A stretch of DNA of 64,000 bases from CAYNVS01 sp964400725 (GCA_964400725.1 CAYNVS010000015.1:3652-67651); one strand, 5' to 3'. Positions 41,688-51,416 are shown, counted from the stretch's first letter. Numbers and translations are program-made. Notes: generated by a model from the letters alone, not told the origin.

Positions 41688-43847
41688 CTATTCGCACGTT
41701 AAGGTAAATTCAGAAAATCCTACCGTATTTTCGCCGCGCGCTACGGCCGCCGCGTCGTACAAGCCGGGATGGGGAGCCGTCCAAATTATTTCGCCGTTTT
41801 TTATGAAAGCGCCGGGCAGTCCGAATGCCGAAACGTTTAACGACTGCAAAAACGGTTTTATCGACATTTCTTTCCCAACCGCGCACGACGGCAAATCCGC
41901 CTTGTTAATTTCCGCCTTGGAGACGCCCGCGTTTTTTGGCTCGGCTTTGTTTACGGCGTCTATTACGTCTCCGATTGCTCCGGAATTGAACAGAAAACGC
42001 GATATTTTAGCGCGCCGTTTCGCGTCCGCAATCGCGGCGTCCCATTCCGAGCCGTCTTTGCCGCCCAGCTTTTCCGCCAGTTTCATTGCGGCGTAAAGCC
42101 CCGCCTTTGCGTGAAAGCGCAGCCCCAAAAGAGGATAAACGAATTCGTCGGCCAAATCGACGTCGATGTTGGAATGGTAAACGTCGCCGTAAAGCGAGGC
42201 CAAAGAGGCGAACAGATTTAGCGCGTTCCATACGTCCCGCGCGTCCGCCTCTCCTGAGACGATTTTGCCGGTCAAAGATTCGGCCAGTTCGTCAAGCGGC
42301 TCGTAAGAGCTCGTTTTTTGCGCGTTTCCGTTGAAAACGCTCATCGCCAGCAGCAGCGCGGCTTCGCCGCCGGAGCTGGGCGCGGCGCCGTCAATCGAAA
42401 AATTAAATTCAAACTTAACCGCTCTTTTGCGCGCGTCGTCGAGGGAAACCGTTTTAGAAGGCTCGGTCATAAAAGCGCCGAACGTATTTATTACAAGTCT
42501 GGCGAAGGAGCCTTGAATGGAAGCGTTGTGAGCCAAGCCTCCCACAGCGCTCAACAGCGGCTCTTCTCGCCCGTAGAACGGCGAAAGATAAACGTTGCCG
42601 AAGACTTTATCTCCGCCGTCGTTGGCCCAAAAATTGTCCCAGATTATCGGCTTGCGGCCGCACAATAGAGTTGCTTTTTGCAAATCTTCGGGCTTCATTG
42701 TTTCGTTGCTCGTCCCTTTGCCCGTCCACATCAGACCTACCGCCTCGTCAAGCGAGCTCATTTGATAAAGGTAATCTTCTCCGCCGGCCCAGCCCATTCG
42801 TTCGTCGCTGTAAACTGTGGGCGTGAAATTGAAGAGCAAATCGGGGCGGAGAGTTTTCAAATCCGCGTAAAGCCTGTTGATTATCGCGGCGTGCTTTCGC
42901 CCTAAATCGCCGCCCAGATTAACGCTGGTTTCCATCTCGATGTCGTCGGCTAAAAGTCCTACTCCGGAAATTCCTTTTTCTACAAAGGGCGCGATTTTGT
43001 TTTTTAACGCTTCGTAGTCCGATTCGTCGTCGAAATTAAAGTCTATGAAAGGGCTTATTCCGAAGAAAAAAGTTACTCCGTATTTTTTAGCGAAACGTCC
43101 GAATTCGACGAACCTTTCAACCTCTGAATCTTCGTACGCTTCGCGCCATTTTGCGCGATGCAGCGGGTCTTCCTTCGGGGCGTACATGTAAAACTTCAAG
43201 CCGTACGCCGCCATCGTTTTAATCAGCTTCTCGCGTTCCGCAAAGCTGTATGGAACGCCGTAAAAGCCTTCGATTACCCCGCTTCCGTTAAAATATTTCG
43301 CTGTTTGGCTTTTAATCTGCGGCTCGAATTCGACCGTATTGAAGGCGGAAGCGTCGCCGTAAACGGAGAGGCCGCAAATTTTAAATTCCTCGTCCGAACG
43401 AACGTTCAGCCTAACGCACGCCGCTTCGCTCGCCTCAAAATCAAGCGGCGCGTTTAAATCGCTCCATGCAAAACTTTTAAGCGCGGTTCCGCCGCATGCC
43501 GCAAGCAGAGTTGCGGTTATTTCCAAAGGTTTTTCCGCCTTCGTTTTAATCGTCGCGCTATGCAGCTTAATTTTTCGTTTCGCCGCGGGCGCAAAATCGA
43601 CGTAAACAACGGCCTCCACGCCGCCGGAGCCGCGGAAGCATGTCCGGCCGTTATCGTCTCTTATCGTAGCGACGGAGTCTTCGCTTTCGCGAACCCAGCT
43701 GAAAGGCTCGAATAAAGCCGTTCCCTCCGCGTACAGCCTTGCGAATCGAGTTAAATCCGAGACGGCGCGGCTTTCGCCGTCCGTCGAACAAGCGGCGGCG
43801 CAAAACGCGCAAACGGCGGCAAACGCTATTATAGGCGACGTTTTCAT
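41688..43847 (-). CDS. GH84 family beta-N-acetylglucosaminidase, lipoprotein
   Basis: 719 residues with a signal peptide and lipobox (FCAAAC, lipidated Cys20). The catalytic (beta/alpha)8 domain (about 190-480) carries GVIEGFYGVPYSFAEREKL, the family signature; the two catalytic aspartates Asp301-Asp302 in LLADDIE; and IIWDNFWANDGG. GH84 enzymes remove terminal N-acetylglucosamine by substrate-assisted catalysis, including protein O-GlcNAc and hyaluronan-type glycans. An N-terminal beta-rich domain (about 50-180) is also seen, as in bacterial family members. As a lipoprotein it probably acts at the outer membrane on external glycans. Confidence 0.92.
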   Translation of the reverse strand: MKTSPIIAFAAVCAFCAAACSTDGESRAVSDLTRFARLYAEGTALFEPFSWVRESEDSVATIRDDNGRTCFRGSGGVEAVVYVDFAPAAKRKIKLHSATIKTKAEKPLEITATLLAACGGTALKSFAWSDLNAPLDFEASEAACVRLNVRSDEEFKICGLSVYGDASAFNTVEFEPQIKSQTAKYFNGSGVIEGFYGVPYSFAEREKLIKTMAAYGLKFYMYAPKEDPLHRAKWREAYEDSEVERFVEFGRFAKKYGVTFFFGISPFIDFNFDDESDYEALKNKIAPFVEKGISGVGLLADDIEMETSVNLGGDLGRKHAAIINRLYADLKTLRPDLLFNFTPTVYSDERMGWAGGEDYLYQMSSLDEAVGLMWTGKGTSNETMKPEDLQKATLLCGRKPIIWDNFWANDGGDKVFGNVYLSPFYGREEPLLSAVGGLAHNASIQGSFARLVINTFGAFMTEPSKTVSLDDARKRAVKFEFNFSIDGAAPSSGGEAALLLAMSVFNGNAQKTSSYEPLDELAESLTGKIVSGEADARDVWNALNLFASLASLYGDVYHSNIDVDLADEFVYPLLGLRFHAKAGLYAAMKLAEKLGGKDGSEWDAAIADAKRRAKISRFLFNSGAIGDVIDAVNKAEPKNAGVSKAEINKADLPSCAVGKEMSIKPFLQSLNVSAFGLPGAFIKNGEIIWTAPHPGLYDAAAVARGENTVGFSEFTLTCE

Positions 43848-43936
43848 TTTATTCTTTTTATAATATTTACGCGGCGATTAAACGCAAAACAACGCCGATT
43901 TGTACATTTAGGCGCAATTGTTCGTTTTGTACTTTT

Positions 43937-46033
43937 TTACTTAACCGAAAGCTTTCTGAAGTCGGCTATGTCCGCGAAGAGCAGGCGGAGGCTTTCAAGC
44001 AGCGCGAGCCGGTTTCGGCGGATTTCCGCGTTTTCGCACATAACGAGCGTCTTCTCAAAGAAGGAGTCAACCGGCTCTTTAATCGCGGCGATTTCCGCAA
44101 GAGCCTCGCGGTAATAACCTTTAGAAGAAAAGTTTTTAACTTTTTCGCCGAGCTTCGCGACCGCTTCGTAAAGAGCTCTTTCTTCGTCTCCCTCGAAGAG
44201 CGAGGCTTGGGGTTTAGGCGCGCCTTGCGCGTAAAATTCTTCCCCCTGCTTGCTTAAAATATTGCCTACTCGCTTGAACGCCCCGGCGAGCTTCTCGTAT
44301 TCGGGAAGTTTTGAAAACCAATCGAGAGCGGCTACTTTCGCTTCCGCGTCGAGGATAGAGTCGAAACCCGCCTCAAGCGCGGCCTGCGCCACGTCGCGCG
44401 CGGTTCCTTTATCCGCCTTCATCTGCTCGAAACGCGCCTTGAAGAACTGGACGACTTCCGCGATCGTCTCGCTTTTGCCGTATTTTTCTTTGCCGCGAAG
44501 CTCGTCGAACGCGAGCTCCGACGCCGATTTAAGAGAAAAATCGAAGTTGTGAAACAAAATCGTGTTCACGATTCCAATGGCTCCGCGGCGAAGACCGAAG
44601 GCGTCTTTTGCTCCGGTTGGCTTAATCCCCACCGCAAAGCATCCCGTTATCGTATCGAGCTTGTCGGCGATCGCTATGACGGCCGCAAGCCTGCTTTTCG
44701 CGGGTTCGTCGGCGCTGAACTTTGGCTTCCAGTGCGCTTCTATCGCGTCCGCGACCGTTTCGCTCTCTCCTTGAAGCCTGGCGTAGTAGGCGCCCATTAT
44801 TCCCTGCAATTCGGGAAACTCGAAAACGGCGCGGCTGTTGAGATCCGCTTTGGCCAAAGCGCAGGCGCGCGCCAGTTCCGTCGCGTCGACGCCCCCGACG
44901 GTTTCGGCTATCGCCTCTGCCAGCGCGGCAACGCGCGCGGCCTTTTCGGCTACGCTTCCGAGGTCTCGGTGAAACGTAACGCGGTTAAGTTCTTCCGCAA
45001 AAAAATCCAGCTTCTTTTTTTTGTCTTCCTCCACGACGAAGCGGGCGTCGTCGAGCCTTGCCCGCAGAACGCGCTCGTTGCCGTAAATAATTCCGTCCGT
45101 TCCGCTTTTAGGCGAGACGTTGAGAACGACGCAGAAAACCGGCAGCAAGCGGCCTTGAGCGTCTTCAAAGTTAAAATATTTTTGGTTCGTTCGAGTCGTA
45201 ATTACGAGCAGCTCCTTGGGGAGCGAAAGATATTTTTCGTCGAAGCGTCCGAGCGCGAGATGCGGCCATTCAACTATGTTTGAGGCGTGCTCGACAAGCT
45301 CTTCGTCCTCTATCGCCGCGCCGCCCGCCGTTTGAGACAAAGCTTTCAAACCCTGCCGTATGGCGGCTCTGCGCTCTTCGCCGTCGAGCATAACGCCGCG
45401 TTCTCTTAGCTCTTCTTTAAAATTTAGCGCGTCTTTAATTTCAAATTCTTCCGGCGAAACAAAGCGGTGGCCGCGGCTTTTATTTCCGCTTTTAACGTCG
45501 GCGAAAGTAAAGTTTATAATTTCGGTTCCGGCAATGGCCGCTATCCAGTGTATCGGGCGGACGAACGGCGTCGTGCAAGAGCCCCAGCGCATACTTTTAG
45601 GCCACGGAAACTTTGCGAGCAAGGCGGGAAGCGCGCTTGCGAGTATTTGCGCGGCGGGCGCGCCTTTTTCAACGCGCCGGAAACATACGACCTTTCCTTT
45701 GGAGCCGTCGGCGGTTTCCAGCTTGTCGGCATCTACGCCGAATTTAGCGGCGAAACCGATCGCGGCCTTTGTCGGACGGCCTTCCGCGTCGAAACAAACG
45801 GCGGCGGGCGGTCCGAAGTATTCGGCGGATCTGTCCGGCTCCGTCGCCAAAATGGAGAGCGCCGAGAAAACGAGCCTGCGCGGAGTAGCCATGCAGGCTG
45901 TTCCTTCCGGCTCAAGATGCGCGTTTACAAGCTCGTTAAAAAGGTTTTCCTTCAGCCACGCGATCGCGTCGGGAAGAAATGCGGCCGGTATTTCTTCGGT
46001 TCCTATTTCAAATAAAAAAGGTATTTTCGACAT
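43937..46033 (-). CDS. glyS: Glycyl-tRNA synthetase beta subunit
   Basis: 698 residues, full length. It begins SKIPFLFEIGTEEIPAAFLP, the signature of the beta chain of the heterotetrameric bacterial enzyme, with MRWGSCTTPFVRPIHWI and the anticodon-binding C-terminal region. The enzyme attaches glycine to tRNA-Gly and needs the alpha subunit GlyQ, whose gene is not adjacent and not in the window. It starts 33 bases after proS and is probably co-transcribed. The start has a weak ribosome site. Confidence 0.96.
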   Translation of the reverse strand: MSKIPFLFEIGTEEIPAAFLPDAIAWLKENLFNELVNAHLEPEGTACMATPRRLVFSALSILATEPDRSAEYFGPPAAVCFDAEGRPTKAAIGFAAKFGVDADKLETADGSKGKVVCFRRVEKGAPAAQILASALPALLAKFPWPKSMRWGSCTTPFVRPIHWIAAIAGTEIINFTFADVKSGNKSRGHRFVSPEEFEIKDALNFKEELRERGVMLDGEERRAAIRQGLKALSQTAGGAAIEDEELVEHASNIVEWPHLALGRFDEKYLSLPKELLVITTRTNQKYFNFEDAQGRLLPVFCVVLNVSPKSGTDGIIYGNERVLRARLDDARFVVEEDKKKKLDFFAEELNRVTFHRDLGSVAEKAARVAALAEAIAETVGGVDATELARACALAKADLNSRAVFEFPELQGIMGAYYARLQGESETVADAIEAHWKPKFSADEPAKSRLAAVIAIADKLDTITGCFAVGIKPTGAKDAFGLRRGAIGIVNTILFHNFDFSLKSASELAFDELRGKEKYGKSETIAEVVQFFKARFEQMKADKGTARDVAQAALEAGFDSILDAEAKVAALDWFSKLPEYEKLAGAFKRVGNILSKQGEEFYAQGAPKPQASLFEGDEERALYEAVAKLGEKVKNFSSKGYYREALAEIAAIKEPVDSFFEKTLVMCENAEIRRNRLALLESLRLLFADIADFRKLSVK

Positions 46034-46066
46034 TTAAAAAAGCCTCGCTGCTTCAATTAAAGCGGT

Positions 46067-47797
46067 TTAAGCCTTAGCGGCGGCCATCTGCTCCGAAATT
46101 AATTTTTTAACGGTTTCAAGCGCGCCTTCAATCGGCGTTTCCAAAACCTTTTTAGCTCTGCGGTCGCGTATTTCGACTATGCCGCGAGCCAGTCCTTTGT
46201 CGCCGACGGTTACGCGAAGCGGGAAGCCCAGCAAATCGGCGTCCTTGAATTTAACTCCGCCGCGCTCGTCGCGGTCGTCGAGAATAGTCTCGACTCCGGC
46301 TTCGGCAAAGAGCTTGTAAAGTTTTTCCGCGGTTTCCTTCATCGCGCCGGAGTAAAGCACGGGCGTAATAATAACTTGGAACGGAGCCAGCGGCATAGGC
46401 CAGATAATTCCGTCCGCGTCGCTGTTCTGCTCGATTGCGGCGGCCACCGTGCGAGTAATGCCGATGCCGTAGCATCCCATTACGCACGGATGTTCCTTGC
46501 CGTCCTCGGCCAAATAAGTCGCGCCCATAGGAACGCTGTACTTGGTTCCGAGAAAGAAAACCTGACCGACCTCGATGCCGCGATCAATCCGCAGAACGCC
46601 TTCGTCGCAGCGCGGGCAGCGGTCGCCGGCCTTGGCCAGAGCCAAATCCGCCCAAGAGTCGGCCTTAATGTCGCGCTTAGGGTTTACGTTTTTAACGTGA
46701 AAATCTTTTTTATTCGCGCCCGTAACGCCGTTTAAAATTCCTTTTACGGAGTTGTCGGCGATTATCGGTATTTCGAGGTTAATCGGGCCTATGAAGCCGA
46801 CGGGAACCTTCGCGACCTTCTCTATGTCGCGCTCTTCGGCCGGATAAATTTCCAGCGCGCCGACATGATTTTTAAGCTTAAGCTCGTTTACTTCCAAATC
46901 GCCGCGAATGGCTACCGCGTAAAATTTCTCCTTATCGTCAAAGTAAATAAGCGTCTTTATGAGCTTCCGCGGAGCAACGCCAAGAAACGAGCTGACTTCT
47001 TCGATGCTTTTCTGCGCCGGAGTGGAAACGTCTTCGAGCGGAAGGAATTCGCTTTCGGAGGGCTCGTCGTAAGACGCGGGGCGGGTTTCGGCCTTCTCGA
47101 CGTTGGCCGCGTATCCGCAATTGTCGCAGGAGGCTATCGTATCTTCGCCGCTCTCCGCAAGAACTTGGAATTCGTGCGACAGACTGCCGCCGATGTTGCC
47201 GGTGTCGGCTTCTACCGGCCTGAACTTGAGCCCGCAGCGGTTGAAAATTCGGTTGTACGTTTCGTACATAAGCCAGTAGCTCTTCTTCGAAGCCTCTTCG
47301 TCGACGTCGAAGCTGTAGCCGTCTTTCATAATGAATTCGCGTCCGCGCATGAGCCCGTAGCGGGGGCGTATCTCGTCGCGGAACTTGGTTTGTATCTGGT
47401 AGAGGTTCAAAGGCAGCTGCTTATAGCTTTTAACCTCGTCGGCGACGATGTTGGTTACGACTTCCTCGTGCGTTGGGCCTAGGCAGTACGGGTTCCCTTT
47501 GCGGTCTTTTACTCGCAACAGCTCGGGGCCGTAATACGACCAACGGCCGGACTTTTCCCATAGCGAGGCGGGCTGAACGAACGGCATAAGTATCTCCTGC
47601 GCGCCGGCTCTGTCCAGCTCTTCGCGGACTATGCGCTCGACCTTGCGGATGGCGCGAACCATCAGCGGGTAGTAGTTGTAAATTCCGCCGGAGAGCTTGC
47701 GTATCATGCAGCAGCGCTCCATTAAAACGTGGCTGGCGGTTACGGCGTCGGCGGGGGCTTCGCGACGGGTTACAATTAATGTTTTCGAAAAGTACAT
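46067..47797 (-). CDS. proS: Prolyl-tRNA synthetase
   Basis: 576 residues of the bacterial-type enzyme with the editing insertion. Class II motif 1 lies near the start (CCMIRKLSGGIYNYYPLM, VREELDRAGAQEILMPFVQP), motif 2 near RDEIRPRYGLMRGREFIMKD, the insertion domain about 220-400, and motif 3 near GCYGIGITRTVAAAIEQNSD. It charges tRNA-Pro. The gene is upstream of glyS on the same strand, with a promoter candidate 50-80 bases before it. The pairing of two unrelated synthetase genes is unremarkable. Confidence 0.97.
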   Translation of the reverse strand: MYFSKTLIVTRREAPADAVTASHVLMERCCMIRKLSGGIYNYYPLMVRAIRKVERIVREELDRAGAQEILMPFVQPASLWEKSGRWSYYGPELLRVKDRKGNPYCLGPTHEEVVTNIVADEVKSYKQLPLNLYQIQTKFRDEIRPRYGLMRGREFIMKDGYSFDVDEEASKKSYWLMYETYNRIFNRCGLKFRPVEADTGNIGGSLSHEFQVLAESGEDTIASCDNCGYAANVEKAETRPASYDEPSESEFLPLEDVSTPAQKSIEEVSSFLGVAPRKLIKTLIYFDDKEKFYAVAIRGDLEVNELKLKNHVGALEIYPAEERDIEKVAKVPVGFIGPINLEIPIIADNSVKGILNGVTGANKKDFHVKNVNPKRDIKADSWADLALAKAGDRCPRCDEGVLRIDRGIEVGQVFFLGTKYSVPMGATYLAEDGKEHPCVMGCYGIGITRTVAAAIEQNSDADGIIWPMPLAPFQVIITPVLYSGAMKETAEKLYKLFAEAGVETILDDRDERGGVKFKDADLLGFPLRVTVGDKGLARGIVEIRDRRAKKVLETPIEGALETVKKLISEQMAAAKA

Positions 47798-47849
47798 TGC
47801 GGTCTCCCTTTGCGGTATGCCGAAAATCGGCGTTTAACGAACGCGCAAA

Positions 47850-47878
47850 TTTATACTATAAAACGCCCCAGAGGTAAA
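47850..47878 (-). promoter_or_regulatory. Candidate promoter of proS-glyS
   Basis: On the minus strand TTTACC (47873-47878) and TATAAA (47850-47855) are spaced by 17 bases, about 50 bases ahead of the proS ATG at 47797. Confidence 0.45.
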
Positions 47879-47990
47879 GACTATAATATTTGTACTTCCG
47901 AATTATCCCCAAACTGTTCCCGCTGTTGCCTAATTGGAGAAAAGGCGCTTAAGTCGCCGGCTCTGCATCCAACTAGAGGCCGGCCGTTAT

Positions 47991-50090
47991 TTAATCTTTT
48001 CCCGCAAGCCACGCGTCGAAGGCGTCGAAGCTGAATTGGCGCCCGAGGAAGTCTTTCACCAAGTCGGCGGCGTCTTTCTCTCCCCCGCGGGATAGAATAG
48101 TCTCGCGGTATTTTGCGGCGGTCTTTGCGTTCATGTAACCGGCCTTAGCGAAAGCGCCGTCTATATCCTTCGCGATTACCAGCGACCACATGTAGGTATA
48201 GTAGTTGGAGGCGTAGCCCGTCAGGTGCCAGAAGCCGGATTCGTAATGCATAAAGTCGTGGAAAGGATAAGGCGCGCTTTTCTCAAAGAGTTTCTTTTCA
48301 AGCTCGTCGAAGCTCTTGTCGCCGAATTCGCCGACGTACAGCGCAAGCGAAAGCCCCGCGTAAAACATTTGCATGGACGCAAACAACGGACGCCCAAGCG
48401 CGTCGGCCTTGCGCATTTTTTCAAGCAGCTTTTCCGGCAGCGGATTTCCCGCGTCGTCGGTCGCGAACAGTTTGAGAATCTCCGGCCTCCACGCCCATTC
48501 CTCGAAGAGCTGAGACGGCGTTTCTACGAAATCCCATTCCATCGCCGTGCCGGAAAAGTAAACGTAACGCGCCTTTACGCCGCTGAAAAGGTGGTGAAGC
48601 AGGTGGCCGAATTCGTGGAACAACGTCTGAACGTCGATATGTTCCATCAACGCTTTTTCGTCGCCTTTTGGCTGGACGAAATTCGCCATCAATACGCCGT
48701 CGGGCAATTGTTTTCCGGCGATTCCCGGGGTCAGCGAGAACATCGCCGCGCTTTTAACTTTTCCTTCGCGCGGATAAATATCGAAGTAGAAATGGGCTAT
48801 TTTAACGCCGTTCTCGCTCATGTCGTACGATTCGACGTCGGGATGCCATACCGTTTTATCGTCTTTTGCCTGAGTTATTTTAACTCCGTAAAGAGTTTCG
48901 ACGACCTTGAAAAGCCCTGCTTTGACTTTGCGAATATCAAAATATTTACGCGCTTCCTGCGAGTCGTAATCGTATTCCGCCTCGCGGATTTTATTTAAAA
49001 GGTAATGCTGCTCCCATATTTCGACGCTTTTAGCGTTCGGATCGTCCTTTTTCTTGAGCTCCAGCAGGCGCGCGTACATTTTTTTCGCGGCGCTCCCCGC
49101 CTTCTTAGCGGCCTCGTCTATAAATTTTTGGGCGTTTTGCGGAGTTTTTATCATTTTGTCTTCGGTCGCAAACGTCGCGTAGTCGGGGTATCCTTTGAGC
49201 TTGGCAAGCTCGCAGCGCGTTTTTAACAAAGCCCGCAATACGCCGGAGTTGGCCGGGTAAGCGATAGAGAGCCACGCCTTGTAAAGCTCGCGCTTGGCGT
49301 CGGAGTCTTTGCAGTAGTTAATCATAGGAAAGTAATCCGGGTCGTCGGTGGTGAGTTTGACTAAGCCGTCTTCGCCGGGCTTGTGCGAATCGAGGAAATC
49401 TTGCGGCATACCCGCGAGCTGCTCCGGCTTGACCTTAATCGTTTTCGAGTCGTCGCGGATGTTCTTTTCGTATTCCTGCGTAAGCTCTACTTCGCGCTTT
49501 TTCAACTCTTCGATTTTCGCCCGCGTTTCCGCGTCCTTGTCAACTCCTTCGCGCCTGAAATCCACGAGAACTCGCTTGAGAAGTCTGGCCGAAATATCGT
49601 CCAACCCCGCCTTTTTGAAATCTATGGAGGCGAAAGCGTCGTACGCCGCCCGGTTCAGCCAGAAGGACGAAACGAACTTTTCGAAAGTCTGCACGCATTC
49701 CATTCCCGCCGTCCTTACGTCCTCGTCGGGGTGCATGTTGGCCATTACGTCGGCTTTTCCTTCCGCGGTTTGTATTTCATTGTGCATAGCGTCGAATAGA
49801 GCGAGAATATCGTTCGCCGCGCCGCCTTTGGCTTTAATTAAAAGGTCGAGCTTTTCCTGCGCGGTTTTAAGCCGCGCCGCGCAGAACTCCTTAAGAGGCT
49901 CAAGGTCGGCGTGTTTGGGCTTCTCCTCTTTTTTGGCGGTCTGGTCTTGTTTGGGCTGCTCTTTGGGCTGAGCGTCTTGGGCGGGGTTGTCCTGCCTGAC
50001 GTTTTTCGGCGAGCACTGCGTCGAGGAAAGCGCCAGCAGCGCCGCGACGGACGCGATTGCCGCTAAAATTTGGAACGTTTTGTAATTCAT
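47991..50090 (-). CDS. M3 family zinc oligopeptidase, exported
   Basis: 699 residues. A signal peptide with a poor lipobox (LSSTQC, Cys26, with Gln at -1) is followed by a charged Lys/Gln/Glu linker (about 30-65). The M3 peptidase domain has the zinc motif HEFGH in TLFHEFGHLLHHLF around residue 490 and the ETPSQLFEEW region with the third ligand glutamate. This family cuts short peptides and is usually cytoplasmic, so an exported form points to periplasmic peptide degradation, seen in other members. The promoter is at 50150-50177. The neighbouring proS gene reads the same way but is separated by 190 bases. Confidence 0.9.
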   Translation of the reverse strand: MNYKTFQILAAIASVAALLALSSTQCSPKNVRQDNPAQDAQPKEQPKQDQTAKKEEKPKHADLEPLKEFCAARLKTAQEKLDLLIKAKGGAANDILALFDAMHNEIQTAEGKADVMANMHPDEDVRTAGMECVQTFEKFVSSFWLNRAAYDAFASIDFKKAGLDDISARLLKRVLVDFRREGVDKDAETRAKIEELKKREVELTQEYEKNIRDDSKTIKVKPEQLAGMPQDFLDSHKPGEDGLVKLTTDDPDYFPMINYCKDSDAKRELYKAWLSIAYPANSGVLRALLKTRCELAKLKGYPDYATFATEDKMIKTPQNAQKFIDEAAKKAGSAAKKMYARLLELKKKDDPNAKSVEIWEQHYLLNKIREAEYDYDSQEARKYFDIRKVKAGLFKVVETLYGVKITQAKDDKTVWHPDVESYDMSENGVKIAHFYFDIYPREGKVKSAAMFSLTPGIAGKQLPDGVLMANFVQPKGDEKALMEHIDVQTLFHEFGHLLHHLFSGVKARYVYFSGTAMEWDFVETPSQLFEEWAWRPEILKLFATDDAGNPLPEKLLEKMRKADALGRPLFASMQMFYAGLSLALYVGEFGDKSFDELEKKLFEKSAPYPFHDFMHYESGFWHLTGYASNYYTYMWSLVIAKDIDGAFAKAGYMNAKTAAKYRETILSRGGEKDAADLVKDFLGRQFSFDAFDAWLAGKD

Positions 50091-50149
50091 TTAATTACCG
50101 CCTTGATTAAAAGTTAAAGCGTTTTCGCCGCGAGCGGCGCTATGTAGGA

Positions 50150-50177
50150 ATATTACGCTGTCGCTTCTCCGCGTCAA
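50150..50177 (-). promoter_or_regulatory. Promoter of the M3 peptidase gene
   Basis: On the minus strand TTGACG (50172-50177) and TAATAT (50150-50155) are spaced by 16 bases, 60 bases ahead of the start. Confidence 0.55.
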
Positions 50178-50286
50178 GGCGGTTTTGCTCGCGGGCAAAT
50201 ATTTAACCGCTAAGTCGCGGAGATTGCGCCGATACAAATCATTTTTGGCTCGAAAGGAATTAATTTTCGTCAATTTTCATGCGCGC

Positions 50287-50315
50287 TTGACAAACGGTTT
50301 ATATACATATATATA
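50287..50315 (+). promoter_or_regulatory. Promoter of the 98-residue gene
   Basis: A consensus TTGACA (50287-50292), a 17-base spacer and TATATA (50310-50315), 45 bases before the GTG start at 50360. Confidence 0.6.
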
Positions 50316-50359
50316 TTCAAGGCTGTTTTTCGCTCTTTTACGAGACGACGGAGGCAAAA

Positions 50360-50656
50360 GTGGCTGAAATTAAAAGTTACTCTATTAATTACCTCGACAA
50401 GCGAATAGTCGAGCGCTCGATTAAACAAGGCAGGCTGACGGAAGAGGAATACAAAAAGAGCCTTTCCGAACTGCCCGATTTATCCGAAGAAGTTGAAGTT
50501 CTTTCGGTAAATCAGGACGAGGAAATCGAGAAGCGCCGCAGCCATCGCAGCAAAGGAAAGAAAGACCAGCGCCTATTAGAAGCCAAGGCGAAACTGAAGG
50601 ACTTGGAGTTCAAACCGACGGTTCCAACTCCTTCCCCGAATATTCTCGACGACTAA
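50360..50656 (+). CDS. Small unknown protein, 98 residues
   Basis: A GTG start at 50360 follows a GGAGG ribosome site. The product begins MAEIKSYSINYLDKRIVERS and is highly charged, with a helical first two thirds and a Pro-rich end (FKPTVPTPSPN). No cysteines, signal peptide or membrane segment are seen. It has a clear promoter and lies just upstream of rplU. I do not recognise a family; the charge and size would allow a nucleic-acid-binding or ribosome-related role, but that is speculation. Confidence 0.65.
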   Translation: MAEIKSYSINYLDKRIVERSIKQGRLTEEEYKKSLSELPDLSEEVEVLSVNQDEEIEKRRSHRSKGKKDQRLLEAKAKLKDLEFKPTVPTPSPNILDD

Positions 50657-50695
50657 ATTTTAAACAAAATATCGGCTTGCGGCAGAATAATTTGG

Positions 50696-50724
50696 TTGAC
50701 AAGCCGCCGTTTTTAATGTAGTTA
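50696..50724 (+). promoter_or_regulatory. Possible promoter of rplU-rpmA
   Basis: A consensus TTGACA (50696-50701) is followed after 17 bases by a weak TAGTTA (50719-50724). The start at 50768 is 44 bases further. The -10 is poor, so only the -35 supports this. Confidence 0.35.
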
Positions 50725-50767
50725 AACGCTTCTGTTTTGAAGGTTTTTTGAAACTGAGAGGTCTTTT

Positions 50768-51088
50768 ATGTATGCAGTGATTATACAAGGCGGCAAGCAA
50801 TACGTCGTCAAAGAGGGCGAAGAAATCAGAGTGGATCTTCTTCCCAATCAGGTCGGCGAAAACGTCAATATCAACGAAGTTTTGCTTATCGGCGAAACCG
50901 AAGGCGGAGCCTATAAAATCGGTTCTCCGTTCGTGCCGGGCGCGGCGGTCGAAGCGGTCGTAACCAAAACCGGAAAAGAGCCGAAGATTTACGTTTTCAA
51001 GAAAAAGTGCAAGATCGGCTATCACAAAAAGCAAGGCCACAGAGAAAACTATACGGCCTTAAAAGTCTTGAAGATTAAAGAGAGCTAA
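50768..51088 (+). CDS. rplU: 50S ribosomal protein L21
   Basis: 106 residues, full length. It begins MYAVIIQGGKQYVVKEGEEI and ends with the conserved YKKKCKIGYHKKQGHRENYT-like region (here CKIGYHKKQGHRENYTALKV), the rRNA-binding signature. It is followed by rpmA 28 bases on, the usual L21-L27 pair. Confidence 0.97.
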   Translation: MYAVIIQGGKQYVVKEGEEIRVDLLPNQVGENVNINEVLLIGETEGGAYKIGSPFVPGAAVEAVVTKTGKEPKIYVFKKKCKIGYHKKQGHRENYTALKVLKIKES

Positions 51089-51116
51089 ACGCTCTTTCGC
51101 TTGCAGGAGGTAAAAG

Positions 51117-51377
51117 ATGGCGCATAAGAAAAGCGGCGGAGCCGGAAAAAACGGGCGCGACAGCCAAGGGCAGCGCAGAGGCGTTAAAGTTTTCAGCGGC
51201 GAAACGGTTAAGGGCGGAAGCATTCTCGTTCGTCAGCTCGGCCAGAGAATCAAAGCCGGTCTGAACGTCGGCATGGGAAAAGATTACACCCTCTACGCGA
51301 AAGTCGCCGGCAAGGTCGATTACGAAACTTACGAAGGCGATAAAAAGCGCGTTCACGTAACGCCCGTCGAAGGCTAA
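51117..51377 (+). CDS. rpmA: 50S ribosomal protein L27
   Basis: 86 residues beginning MAHKKSGGAGKNGRDSQGQR and continuing with the KVFSGETVKGGSILVRQLGQ block, matching the L27 signature. The start has a GGAGG ribosome site. The N-terminus starts directly at the MAHKK type, without the cleaved leader seen in Firmicutes. It is co-transcribed with rplU and ends at a terminator. Confidence 0.97.
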   Translation: MAHKKSGGAGKNGRDSQGQRRGVKVFSGETVKGGSILVRQLGQRIKAGLNVGMGKDYTLYAKVAGKVDYETYEGDKKRVHVTPVEG

Positions 51378-51416
51378 AGCCCGGACAGCATCGTTTTAAA
51401 GTTTTTCAATCAAAGG

